Positions 49,037-60,165 of a DNA stretch of 64,000 bases are shown in pieces. The translations under genes were made by a program, and so were the position numbers. The notes beneath the pieces were generated by a model. It searched no databases. It was not told where the DNA came from and saw only the letters and a list, made by a program, of their open reading frames with translations. The DNA is from Ostrinia nubilalis (Eukaryota > Arthropoda > Insecta > Lepidoptera > Crambidae): contig NC_087112.1 of NCBI RefSeq assembly GCF_963855985.1, forward strand, positions 9,054,501-9,118,500, in the 5' to 3' direction. The stretch's first letter is position 1; each line of letters starts with the position of its first letter.

Positions 49037-50770
49037 TTACTCGGCAGAATCTGTGGCAATAACAATTAATAGTGTCCACCTAAAGGCGTGCAATAAATCG
49101 TACTCTAATTGCTCAATATGTCTCCATTCCGCTTACAATTCATCTTCGTGGAATAGATGGTATGCTGAGATCAGAAGGACTGGTCTAGCCTGGAATTAAT
49201 TTCAGGAGTTCGCGAAGTCTAGGAAATACTCCAAAGGATAAACTAAAATGGTTTAAATATCTGAAACAAGATGATGAAGTAATCGAGGGAATATGTAAAG
49301 CGTCAGAAAATAAAATGCCATCAGAATTACACAATTTAAAGACGGGGAAGCGAAAGCGCTGAAATAAGGATGATGTAAGATATACGTAAGCATGGAGTAT
49401 GAGCAATTTCTGCTTTCCATTTATTTATGATTTCTACCCTTTGAATCATAACATCAGAACGGGAGCAGAACTCATGCGAATAAGTGAAGTAAACAATGAT
49501 GCAGCAGGTCTTGGTTCCAGGAATTTGGGCTCTGCGTTGCATTACTATATTTTGGTCCTTCCGAAAATATCATAAAGCACAAATAAATTGCACTTTTGGC
49601 AGGTGCTGCAGACATCTGAACACGCACTAAAATTTGTGTAAATCATCATATTTGTTTCAGTGTATTGATAGAAATAACACAATTTAGCGCCGTTTAGCAA
49701 TAATTTTCTAGTTATCCTCATGGTTATGGTGATATTTGGTAGAGTTACTACCTTACCTCAAAATAGGTGTTATTTCATTAGGTATTTACCAAGGAATTTA
49801 TGGAATACTAATTTTTCAAATAAGATATAACATTTAGCAGAACTTTATACAGGTTTTCCGCCATACACGCTAAGCAAGTCCGACCACCCGGATACCGGAT
49901 ATTCCTTAGCGTTTTCTAATTAACTTCAAAGCTAGCACATACTGATATTTATTAAACTCATGCGCATGCCCAGTAACTGACAGCTAGTTTCACACCTGAA
50001 ACCACTTGGCAGCTCTCCCGAGCATGAACACTGGTTACGATTCAATTCGATAACAAACTCATATGTTAACCGTACGCAACTTGGTATGGATTGGATCTTG
50101 GTTGTTATAGCTCTGGATTAATTTGAGGTGATGATGAAGATTTCGCAAGAAGCCAGCGGCCTAACAACAATTGTACATCGAACTACATATATTCTAGTTG
50201 CAAACTAGCTCTACAACTACTGCAGTATTTTACTGTTTAGTTTGTTTTTAGGTACGAGATAGATAAACCAAAAACTAGAAACAGAGAAGACAACATTCTG
50301 CTGTCTAATCATAAACAATGACAATTATGCGACTTTTCAGGAAGAAATATAGCTACTAAAACAAGAAAAATAACTGCCAGACATAATAAAAGCACAAAAA
50401 CGTGATACAAATTATTTTTCCAAGCCAAACAGTTTATTTATAACTCTAATCAAACATGTCCACTGCGTGTGAATAATGTACCCGAATCCAGGGTAAATAT
50501 TTTCGTGTGGCAACTCCCGACGCACCTGCAGCGATGCGCTAGCGCAGGCGATACGATTGGCTAATTTTAGCCGCGCACTGAGTGGTTATGTCACCGGGAC
50601 AATGCTTGAACTACAGTTTGGCCAAAATACATACGCTTTAAGTCCACTTCCTGGATAGCATTGGGGACAGGAATTGGGTTAACAACATAGTATGGCGTTG
50701 TGGAATGGATCATTTAAGTAAGTTTTTCTTTTATATTGAATAGGCATTAGGGTGTTTTTTTAAGAATAAG
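49037..50770. other. Intergenic or 5' intron DNA
   Basis: No supported feature over 1.7 kb. Confidence 0.5.
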
Positions 50771-50943
50771 AGTAGGCGCACACCGTTGATTTTTTGTCGG
50801 CCGATAGTTTAGTCGGGCAGTTGATCAGTATGGGCATGTATGGGAGTGCGCACACTACGCCGATTCGATTTGGCTGACTCTTCATACAAATTAAAATCGG
50901 GCACAACTATCGGCCAACTAAAAATCAACGGTGTGCGCCTACT
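50771..50943. mobile_element. Intact family B MITE
   Basis: Ends agtaggcgcacaccgttgat and its inverse; inner string cggccgatagtttagtcggg. Reference for the split copy at 25.5-26.5 kb. Confidence 0.88.
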
Positions 50944-51210
50944 CTAAATCCTTTTTGTTTGATCCATACTTAAAAAGACATCCTGTATTTATTGAAATTA
51001 TTGAGTTATTTTGCCTTAGGTAAAGAGATACCGAAATTAATAAATAATACATTTAAATAAGGTTATTATGAGGATATTTGCGAATAAATAATGAATCAGT
51101 GCTCTATGAAGTCATTAGCCTATTCCTGTAAAAGGAAACAGAACAGGAAAAGGAATATGGCCCAAAATTAATGCAGGAATTACACCTGACAATATAAATT
51201 AATATACAGT

Positions 51211-51996
51211 GTGTCCGGGCTTGTAGTGATCAAACTTTAATGGCGTAATCTATGGACAATTTTATCGATGAAAATACTTCAAATTTGGGGCTTGACCCAT
51301 TTGTCGCAAAATTACGAGGATTTAAGTTTTTAATTTTTAGTTTTCACCTCTTCCTTCAAAAACAAGTGAAAACGTGGGTAACTTAACATTAATAAGCGAA
51401 TATTTGATATCATGCGATAGTGAATAAAATTATCTATTAGTAGAAGTAGAAAACGGACACAAGTTTCATACATTTTATGGAAGTAAGAATGGATTGATGG
51501 ATGAACCGGCTGGGAAGGGGTATCTTTGTTCAACAATTACGTCGAAACTAATAGACGTAGACTAATAAATTTACATTCGTTTTGTAGAATAGCTCAAATA
51601 CTAATAATACAATGCAAATAAAACATACTTTAACGACCTGGTTTTTCTTGTGTTGGAAAATAACTGAAAAAGAAGTGAAAAAAATCATGTCTTTTTCTAA
51701 TTCAATCCATTCTTACTTCCATAAAATGTATGAAACTTGTGTCCGTTTTCTGCTTCTACTAATAGATAATTTTATTGACTATCGCATGATATCAAATATT
51801 CGCTTATTAATGTTAAGTTACCCACGTTTTCACTTGTTTTTGATAGAAGAGGTGAAAACTAAAAATTAAAAACTTGAATGCTCGTAATTTTGCGACAAAT
51901 GGGTCAAGCCCCAAATTTGAAGTATTTTCATCGATAAAATTGTCCATAGATTACGCCATTAAAGTTTGATCACTACAAGCCCGGACACACTGTATA
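51211..51996. mobile_element. Tc1/mariner-like long-TIR element, ~780 bp
   Basis: Flanked by TA. Ends cagtgtgtccgggcttgtag and its inverse. Arms of ~290 bp are nearly identical; the central ~180 bp is unique. No transposase is readable, so it depends on an outside enzyme. Confidence 0.87.
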
Positions 51997-52292
51997 TCTT
52001 ACTAACGTTGACAGAGAAATATCAGGCACACATTACTGATATGTACTACGATGTTAGAGACTTTTAATTGGCAAATAGAAGCAAAAAGATATGTTAAAAA
52101 AAGTGAATACATCGCACGAAAATGGGTTTGTATACAGAAACTTAAAAAGAGTTTTTACTAAAGAAATAAATGTACACACTTCTTATTAGAAAGATACTTT
52201 CGAGTTTAGTTCTGTAAACCTACTTACTACTAATTCCGTAAAAGCTTTTATATTCAATCTGGAACAACAAGAACTTTGTCCCACTTACGTAT

Positions 52293-52521
52293 TGTTAATT
52301 ATGAAAAATCTAAAACGTTAAAATAACGATATAGTTGTGGCCAATGAGTTGCTGTCATAGTGACATTGACAATACGTCAATGTCACACTAGGATAAAACG
52401 TCAGAGAATAGAGGGACGCGCGGAGACGACTCCGCGCGCTTTGGTGCTAAGTGATGAATTGTATCTAAATTAAGGCAATATAATGTGAAAGTTGAGTATT
52501 CAGTGTTTTATTTATGAGAAT
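52293..52521 (+). repeat. 229-bp direct repeat, copy 1
   Basis: Starts tgttaattatgaaaaatcta and ends gttttatttatgagaat. Identical by eye to 56079-56307. Contains a GC-rich piece (gacgcgcggagacgactccg). Looks LTR-like in starting with TG but has no matching end, primer site or target duplication. Confidence 0.95.
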
Positions 52522-54599
52522 AGTTCAGAAGTGAGATCTGAAACCTATGATAGTAACGTGATTTCAAAGTGTTCCAGGTGACCAATGTTTCGTGTTATTT
52601 TTCACGAATGTTATCACAAAACGCCCACGATTCTATGGTTCTAATTGAATATGATGAAGAGAGAATGTCATGGAAACCACGCTGACAAAGGGGTGAGATG
52701 CAGAAAAGTATTTAAGTACGAGAAATGATGACGCAAATTATGAAGATACTCCCTCCGTAACTTGTCTTGTGGTCACGTAAGTGGTGAACAATTTGACTAA
52801 CGATGGCCCCAGAGCAGGTACGATTTATTATTATTATCGATTATTCCAACAGCAACAATATTAACACATTTCCTTTTTGAGCAAAATAATGCATGGAAGC
52901 ATGGAAGTGAATGATGCATCAAATGTTATAGGTATTGTCAGTCTTTACTGATAATGCCAGGAATGTGTGTGAAAGCTATGGTATGTGCTCACTTTAATTG
53001 CAATGCCTAATAAACGATTTTAGTAAAGTAAATTAAATTGAACGGTGTTCATGTTCATGTTTACATTCTGCGAAGAATAACCTGTTGAGATTCAAAATCT
53101 ATAAAGAATAGATAGAATATGGTCAGATAAATTAAATAAGTTTGGTAATCATGCCCGAGTAAGCTCTTGGCATTATTTTGAGCTTAATTTGTAAATTGAA
53201 ATTAAGTAAAGCAGCCAGTTATGCCGTTGAACATGTGGTGTATTTTTGGTACTCTTATAGTGATTGATACTTCAATTATTGGGAAACATAATTATTATTA
53301 TGTTACATGATGCTATATTTTGAGTAAAGATAATGTTAATATTGAACTTTTCCAACTTATCAATTAATTTCTGCTGCCAGTAGTGATTTGGGTTGTATCA
53401 CTAAAATTTAAAATTAGTGTAAGTGACCAAAATTTATCCAATTATGATATTACATAAAAGATATAGAATGTGGTACATTTAACTTAAAGGGTATTCTTGT
53501 GTACCAGTCATTATTGTTGGTTATTCTCACATGGTGAAAATGATTTTAATCTTGAGGTTATTTGTTAGCTGGTTAATAAAAAGGTTATTGGTTGTAGCAT
53601 GTTGTGTGTGCATATTTTTAGATTTGACTTGAGTTTTAGATGTGGTGACTTATCTGTCTGCGGGTTGGCCCTGTGGTGAGCAAATCAGTCAAGCACAATA
53701 CCAGAGTGAAGCTTAACACTGAGCAAGGGTACTCCACATAAGTGATTTGGAGTTGGACAGAAGGTAATGCAATACAAAAGGCATCAGCTGTGATATTTGG
53801 TGAGTGAAAATGCAATACAAAAGGAATCAGCTGTGATATTTGGTGAGTTGAATTAATGTTTTATTGCAAGGTTTGGGCTGAGACTAGCAGTGCCACTGCG
53901 GCTTGGTTGTTTAACTGTGCTTATTCTTGTCATTGGCATGAAATTGCATATAAATAACTTGAGTGTGAACAGATTTTAATAATTAATTAGCTACAGTCTA
54001 CTGCTAGACTTTAGAACTTCCCAACTGCCGCTAGCAACCTTAAGCAAAAAGTTATTTGAAGTACTTGGGTATTTCTTGTGAATGCTTTGAGGAGATGGTA
54101 ACTTCATTGAAGTATTTGCAATTGTGCTGTTACCTAAGATAATAACAAGAAGTTTATTTTGATAAAGTTGCATTTGTGTGTGGAGCAACTTGGTGTTCAC
54201 CCAGACACAATGTTAAGCACCAATATGTTTGACTGGCATTGTTTTGTTGTCAGTGATGATTTATGTAGTTGTGTTATTCATCTTAATATGTTGATAATGT
54301 TGTGGTTATGGGAATGGTTTGAAAATAATAATAATAATGTATATGATGTACTTGTTGATCATACACCAGTGGACATTGTTATGAAGCTGGGCGGACATTG
54401 TCATTCTGCATGAGATGTCCTGATATCTGTGTGAGGAGAACATGTGGCATGACATGACAAGCTATGTGGAATGGCCTAATCTGTGTGGGTTTAAAGTGAA
54501 AATGTTCAAAGAACCCTAACTAATCCCATAAATCATTTAGGATGACGACATTAGATGTACTGTATGATGGTGTATAGATGTACTGTATGATGATTTCTT
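52522..54599. other. Region between direct repeat 1 and the GC-rich block
   Basis: Mostly featureless. At 52804 an ATG in good context reads MAPEQ and meets a donor (gtacga). A 30-35-bp local duplication (atgcaatacaaaaggcatca, atgcaatacaaaaggaatca) lies at 53767-53845. Confidence 0.4.
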
Positions 54600-54639
54600 G
54601 TGTCAGAAGAGCCGAAAGTAGTCAGCGTGCAGAGGTGCG

Positions 54640-54800
54640 TGGAGTGCAGCGCGCCTAGCGGCGCCAGCTGCAGGTGCCCGCGCGTGGGCGGCGGCGGCGG
54701 CTCAAGCGCGGCGGGCCGCAGCGGCGCGACAGCCAGCTCGGTGCAGGGCGGCGTGGCGCGCGGCGCGGCCGGCACGCGGCTGCTCCTGCGGCGTGTCCAG
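54640..54800 (-). repeat. Diverged copy of part of the GC-rich exon
   Basis: Minus-strand CTELAVAPLRPAAL corresponds to CAELAVALLRPAAL at about 55268-55330. Differences fall largely on third codon positions, then the sequences diverge (EPPPPPTRGHLQL here). It may be an older coding duplicate. Confidence 0.5.
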
Positions 54801-54805
54801 CGGGT

Positions 54806-55250
54806 GCCACAAGCTGTGTGGTGTGGAACATGTCATGATAATCTGTGTGAGACATGTCGTGACAAGCTGGTTGCGACATGTCGTGACAATCTGTGTGGAA
54901 CATGTCAAGCTGTGTGGAACAAGTCATGATAATCTGTGTGGGACGTGTCGTGACAGGCTGGTTGCGACATGTCGTGATAATCTGTGTGGGACATGTCGTG
55001 ACAAGTTGGTTGCGACATGTCGTGACAATCTGTGTGGAACATGTCAAGCTGTGTGGAACAAGTCATAATAATCTGTGTGGGACATGTCGTGACAAGCTGG
55101 TTGCGACATGTCGTGATAATCTGTGTGGGACATGTCGTGACAGGCTGGTTGCGACATGTCGTGATAATCTGTGTGGGACATGTCGTGACAGGCTGGTTGC
55201 GACATGTCGTGACAATCTGTGTGGAACATGTCATGACAAGCTGTGGTCAT
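54806..55250. repeat. 24-bp satellite with 48-bp period
   Basis: Two alternating 24-mers, gacatgtcgtgacaagctgg(ttgc) and gacatgtcgtgataatctgt(gtgg), about 18 units. It lies exactly between the two related GC-rich segments. Confidence 0.93.
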
Positions 55251-55982
55251 GATGAGTAACGGCGTCAACGGCTCGAGCGCGGAGGGCCGCAGGCCGCAGC
55301 AGCGCGACGGCTAGCTCGGCGCAGTGCGGCGCGGCCAGAACGGGCGCTTCGGGTAGCAGCGCGGTCAGCGCGCGCGCTTCGGGCAGCAGCGCGGTCAGCG
55401 CGCACAGCGCGGGCGCTTCGGGCAGCAGCGCGGTCAGCGCGCACAGCGCGGGCGCTTCGGGCAGCAGCGCGGTCAGCGCGCGCGCTTCGGGCAGCAGCGC
55501 GGTCAGCGCGCACAGCGCGGGCGCTTCGGGCAGCAGCGCGGTCAGCGCGCACAGCGCGGGCGCTTCGGGCAGCAGCGCGGTCAGCGCGCACAGCGCGGGC
55601 GCTTCGGGCAGCAGCGCGGTCAGCGCGCGCGCTTCGGGCAGCAGCGCGGTCAGCGCGCGCGCTTCGGGCAGCAGCGCGGTCAGCGCGCACAGCGCGGGCG
55701 CTTCGGGCAGCAGCAGCGCGGCCAGCGCTAGCAGCGGCAACGGCTCGCGCGCCAGCGAGTGCGCGGGCAGGCGGTGCAGCCGGGCGGGTTGGCGCGTCAC
55801 GAGCGGCGCCAGCGCGGCGGGCGCTGCGTGGTGCGCGGCGCGGTCGGCGCAGCAGGAGTCCAGCAAGTGCCGCGCGTGGTGGAGCAGCAGGGCGCGCGTG
55901 AGCCAGGGCACGTCGTAGGCGCCTACGAGCGCGTTCACGGCCAGCGTGTGGTGCGAACGGTGGTGGAGATGGCAGAGTGGAC
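55231..55982 (-). CDS. Possible exon with a coding minisatellite (unknown protein)
   Basis: The minus-strand frame opens after a possible acceptor (gtgcaccttgctag) at about 55983 and reads PLCHLHHRSHHTLAVNALVG, AYDVPWLTRALLLHHARHLL and REPLPLLALAALLLPEA, then repeats TALLPEA/PALCALTALLPEA units, then ELAVALLRPAAL and a stop at 55231. The first ~110 residues look like a helical protein; I cannot name the family. No clean donor or further exon was found. Confidence 0.35.
55340..55725. repeat. 15/30/45-bp GC-rich minisatellite
   Basis: Units of gcgcttcgggcagcagcgcg and gtcagcgcgcacagcgcggg in 30- and 45-bp combinations, so every unit is a multiple of three and the minus frame stays open. Confidence 0.95.
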
Positions 55983-56078
55983 CTAGCAAGGTGCACAGCT
56001 GGATCCCAATACGAGGCGTCAAGTGTGCTATGAGTAGAGTAGACCTTCGAGGGCGAAGGAAATGTAGGATGGCCGAAC

Positions 56079-56307
56079 TGTTAATTATGAAAAATCTAAA
56101 ACGTTAAAATAACGATATAGTTGTGGCCAATGAGTTGCTGTCATAGTGACATTGACAATACGTCAATGTCACACTAGGATAAAACGTCAGAGAATAGAGG
56201 GACGCGCGGAGACGACTCCGCGCGCTTTGGTGCTAAGTGATGAATTGTATCTAAATTAAGGCAATATAATGTGAAAGTTGAGTATTCAGTGTTTTATTTA
56301 TGAGAAT
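56079..56307 (+). repeat. 229-bp direct repeat, copy 2
   Basis: Same as 52293-52521; flanks differ (aac before, tgatcgacc after). Confidence 0.95.
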
Positions 56308-59300
56308 TGATCGACCGGCCTCTAATAGTATCTACAACAGGCTTGCATTCATTCGATGCAATCGATGCAGTCAATCCAATCGCATCAACAAGGTCCAAGT
56401 TCAAAGAATTCACTTACAAACGAGTTCAATAAATGTCCTACTGAATTCAATCACCACAACCAATGTCATATAAACTTGATTGCATGATCTTATCAGTTTA
56501 ACATGTGGTTTAGATTTAACCGTGTCTTGCGCACGATTGGATTTCGGTAACAAAATGCCTTGAGGTGACATTGACATTGGGGTCATTACGTCACAAAAAG
56601 AAAGCTCTCATTGGTGGAAATGTCTTTTAGTTCTTAGAATAGACTATTAATTTTTTTTAGTAATCTTCCCATTTGCACTGGAGAGTAGCTTCTTCCGAAT
56701 ATAAAACAGATGTTTTCCCCTGATTATAGTCGCGGAATTAAATATAAAGTTAGTTATCCCCTAAAACTACTTCACCATGACTGGCCATGATTGATTGTAA
56801 CAAGCTGACTGGCACGCAAATAAAATTCTGATTCTGATTCTGGCTGAAGTTTTAGAGGTTGGAAATGAGAGGTGGTGAAATGAAAAACGTAAAAGTTAAT
56901 GTATGAGAATTATAAGATTGAATTGATTGACTGATCACATCAATAGGATTATCCAGTATTTAACCGGTCAATGAAAACACTCGTCACTACTATCCGTCTC
57001 TACATTTCTCCTGTATAAAAACTAACAGAAAACCAGATATATCGAGACTACCAATCAAATCATTTCAAATATGGACGTCGATATGGCAGGGGCTTCTGGG
57101 ACAGTCCTTATTGGTAATCGTAATAGCAAAAGTACGTGTAAGCAAGTTCAAAACACAAAACGGCTAACAAGCTTTGCCACTGCATTTTGATACCAATGCA
57201 GTAAAATTTAAGGGTGTAAAATCGAAGTTCGTATTGGCAACGTTGTCATTTGATACCAAACAACATCGCACGTGTCTACTAAGTTAAGTAAGCATTAAAA
57301 CTTGTCAATTTGGACTCAGTCCCTTTGGAATAAGTTCTATGGGACAGTCTTGGTATAGAAATGAATGAAAGACCACACATGGAGCAGTTAGCGATAAGAA
57401 AGTGAGAAAAATCCGTCGAGCTACTTCTTAGTGAAGACAGAAATATAAAGTTCAAATAATATTGCATGATTTTAGCAAAAAACTAGAGAAAGCTGATGAA
57501 CACAAAAAAGTACTTAAAAACTAGTTTTTTTATCTAAACGGATTCGTGTCTAGCAATCCTACAAAGTGTACAAATCCTGCTTCGTTGAAACAGGTTCTTT
57601 TTGTGATAGATGTAAATTATGGGGTTAAAGAACTAAAATTACGAGGTAATGTTAAGTTCTCGATATATCAAACTGCCTATGGGTGTGGCTTAATGACCTG
57701 TACTAAGAGATAATTTGTGTTAGTGTGGTATGGTAAGATATTATTTTATTATGTAGAATTGTAGAGTGAATTCTTCGTATTCTTACAGCTAAAAAATAAT
57801 ATATGAATGTCCTTCTCCCAGATTCAACCTATCTCACACCAAACTTTATACAAATTGACATAACTTAATGATGATACACACCAACAAACAGTATTCAATT
57901 ATCAATGTCCGTTATTCGAGGATTTTAGTATGTGCCTTAATATAACTTGAGGACAATAGGGAAAAGCACACATTGTAGGACAGTTTAACTAAAAACATGG
58001 AGCCATTTTACGCGTTTGTTAGTTAAAACGCTGGTTAATCACCTATGACCCAGATGATTCATGCTACGTGCATGAAGTCAAAATACGCTTTCGTCAGCGC
58101 ATGCATGTGTCATCCTTCATAACAAACAACACTCATTGTAACAGTGCATTGACAGGCTTTTGAGTTATTTTATAAAGACAGGCTGATAAATTCAGATCGT
58201 TTAAACAGTATGTTAGGCCCACAGAACACAGCTATGCTCTGTGGTTCGGCACTTAGGCCCTTTTTAGGGCATTTGCACGTCCACAATTTAGCTTGCCATA
58301 CCACTACTAGTGACTCTTGGGACATCGTATCGGCTGTCATACCAAAACCAAACGGCCTTCAAAATAGGCTACTTCTTTTTTTTCTCCTCTGGATTCAATT
58401 CGAGCTGAAGGCATATAGTGACGTGCGAGAGGAGTAAGGTACGACGAGAATGGGGATGACGAGAGACCAGTAGGTATAAGCACGCATAATATACCCGTTT
58501 TCATACTCTCCTAGGTGATGCGTTGCTTTGCTAATTTTAGTGATTATCTGAACATAGTTTTTTTTACCTTCTCCGGGATAAGGTGAAGAATATCGTGCGC
58601 CAGATAAAAATCTAAATTTCTTCTCGCACACGCAAGTTTCCCTGCACTACGAGTATCTAATTGGAAGCATTAAACGTTGCAATTTGCAACCATGTGTGAC
58701 CGAGTCGGAATAGGTTAGTTTATTAGCAAACAGAACAGGTAGACACTAGACACGACATGTTCTTTGTGAGGACACGAAAGGTAGAAGTTCCGTGTGTCCG
58801 TATTTTCTATTTACCTACCTACATACTACAAAGACTTCGATATACGGAGGGGACAACATATAGCGCTCTACGGAGACATCCCGTTTTTGCAGGAACTGTT
58901 TTTTGCAGGATCCCTTTTAGCAGTATACCTACGTGTTTTAATATTAACGTTCACATGAATATCCCGTTTGCACTATCCCGCAAAAAAACGATCCGTTCGA
59001 ATTTGCAATTCGAATTTCGTGTGTTCACATGACAGTCCAGTTTTCCAGTTTTGCGAAATCCTGCAAAAGTAGATTGCATAGGAATATAGGAAGAAGCCTT
59101 AGATTTATGGAACTTGGAATCGATGTTAGGAGTCGTCAAAATTTTTAGTCGACTACGAACTGTGAGCGAGTGAAGAAGATATTGGATGGAGCGAATGGAT
59201 GTAGACTGCAACTTGTAGTCAACAAACTAACATTCATAATTATTATGATCATTAATGTGACCGATAAATCTTTGACATTATTATTTACGAGAGCTTTTTG

Positions 59301-60000
59301 TTTACGTGATTTGAAGTTATTTTAGGCAAATTGGCGCACGCCCGGGCTGGATAAGATCTGATTTTTATTCTGAATCTGAATAGTTTACTCTGTGCTGTAT
59401 ACTCAGAAAAGTTTTCGGTTTAATAAAGGGAAACGCCAACGTTAGTTACAATAGAATTGAATTTGAATAGATATTGCACGACTTTGGCAAACTGATTAGG
59501 CAGTGGAAAACTGGAAAGTCAAAATGCGCATCACATTGCGGGTTATTTGCAAAGTTGGCAATAATTCATTAGGCCTGAGTTTAAACTCGTTTTGAGAAAC
59601 CATGATCTTGGTTGTTGTTGTTGTTCCGCCTACTTTTTTCAAAAAGTCGTAATTTTGATTGGGTCACTACCGCTGTACCATCGCTAAAATTAAATAATGT
59701 CTATGTTTAAATTAGATCGATCGAACTCTACCACCGGTAGCTCAATGTTTACGATGGTTAAACAAACAATATTGATTATAATGAATGCCCGCCGGCCTAA
59801 TTTAATCATTGTTAGCAATCAGCTCAATTGTCTTCTTGCAAACATTTAATGGAAGCAGCGACTGCATTTGAATGGTTAAATACCTACAATGTTTTGATGA
59901 AATGTTGGTTTTTGACTAGAGGAACAGAAGCCAAAGACCTGACCTTTCTAATAGTTACTGTGTGCATTTTTTTAAGAATATTAGAATTTTTTTATGCACA
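56308..60000. other. Intergenic AT-rich DNA
   Basis: No supported gene. A LINE-like tail (aaattctgattctgattctg) is at 56820-56845. Frames at 58210-59211 show no recognisable domain. Confidence 0.5.
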
Positions 60001-60165
60001 AATTACAAATAGTCCCGTACCTCCTCGTACTAAGCTAATATGCTTGTGTCACGAGTGGGCTCACCATAATAGTCGAGCGTCAGCAGGGTTTCGAACCCGC
60101 GTTCCTCGGATGACGACTAGGCCAGTCCGACCCCTTCACCGTTCGGCTATCGCGGCTTCAAGGTA
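60000..60165 (-). mobile_element. tRNA-derived SINE, minus strand
   Basis: Reads gccgcgatagccgaacggtg (A-box region) and gggttcgaaaccctgctgac (B box), followed by ctcgactattatggtgagcc; same family as the plus-strand copy at 40395-40592. It is not a functional tRNA, as the arms do not close. Confidence 0.78.

Noticed and set aside
54603..54665. Minus-strand frame ending ALHAPLHADYFRLF-stop as a C-terminus
   Set aside because: Attractive ending, but it is in a different frame from the duplicated ELAVA segment and no supported acceptor joins it. Left unassigned.
54600..54929. Plus-strand frame with CVECSAPSGASCRCP as a zinc-finger exon
   Set aside because: The phase does not fit the only upstream start candidate, and the related copy at 55.3 kb has a stop on this strand. 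Silent changes favour the minus strand.
52293..56307. A complete LTR retrotransposon between the direct repeats
   Set aside because: There is no target duplication, no primer-binding site and no gag or pol frame. Kept only as an unexplained direct repeat.
37076..60155. tRNA genes at 37.1 kb and 60.1 kb (minus strand)
   Set aside because: A- and B-box-like strings are present, but the arms do not pair into a cloverleaf, and the 60.1-kb one matches a SINE also present at 40.4 kb.
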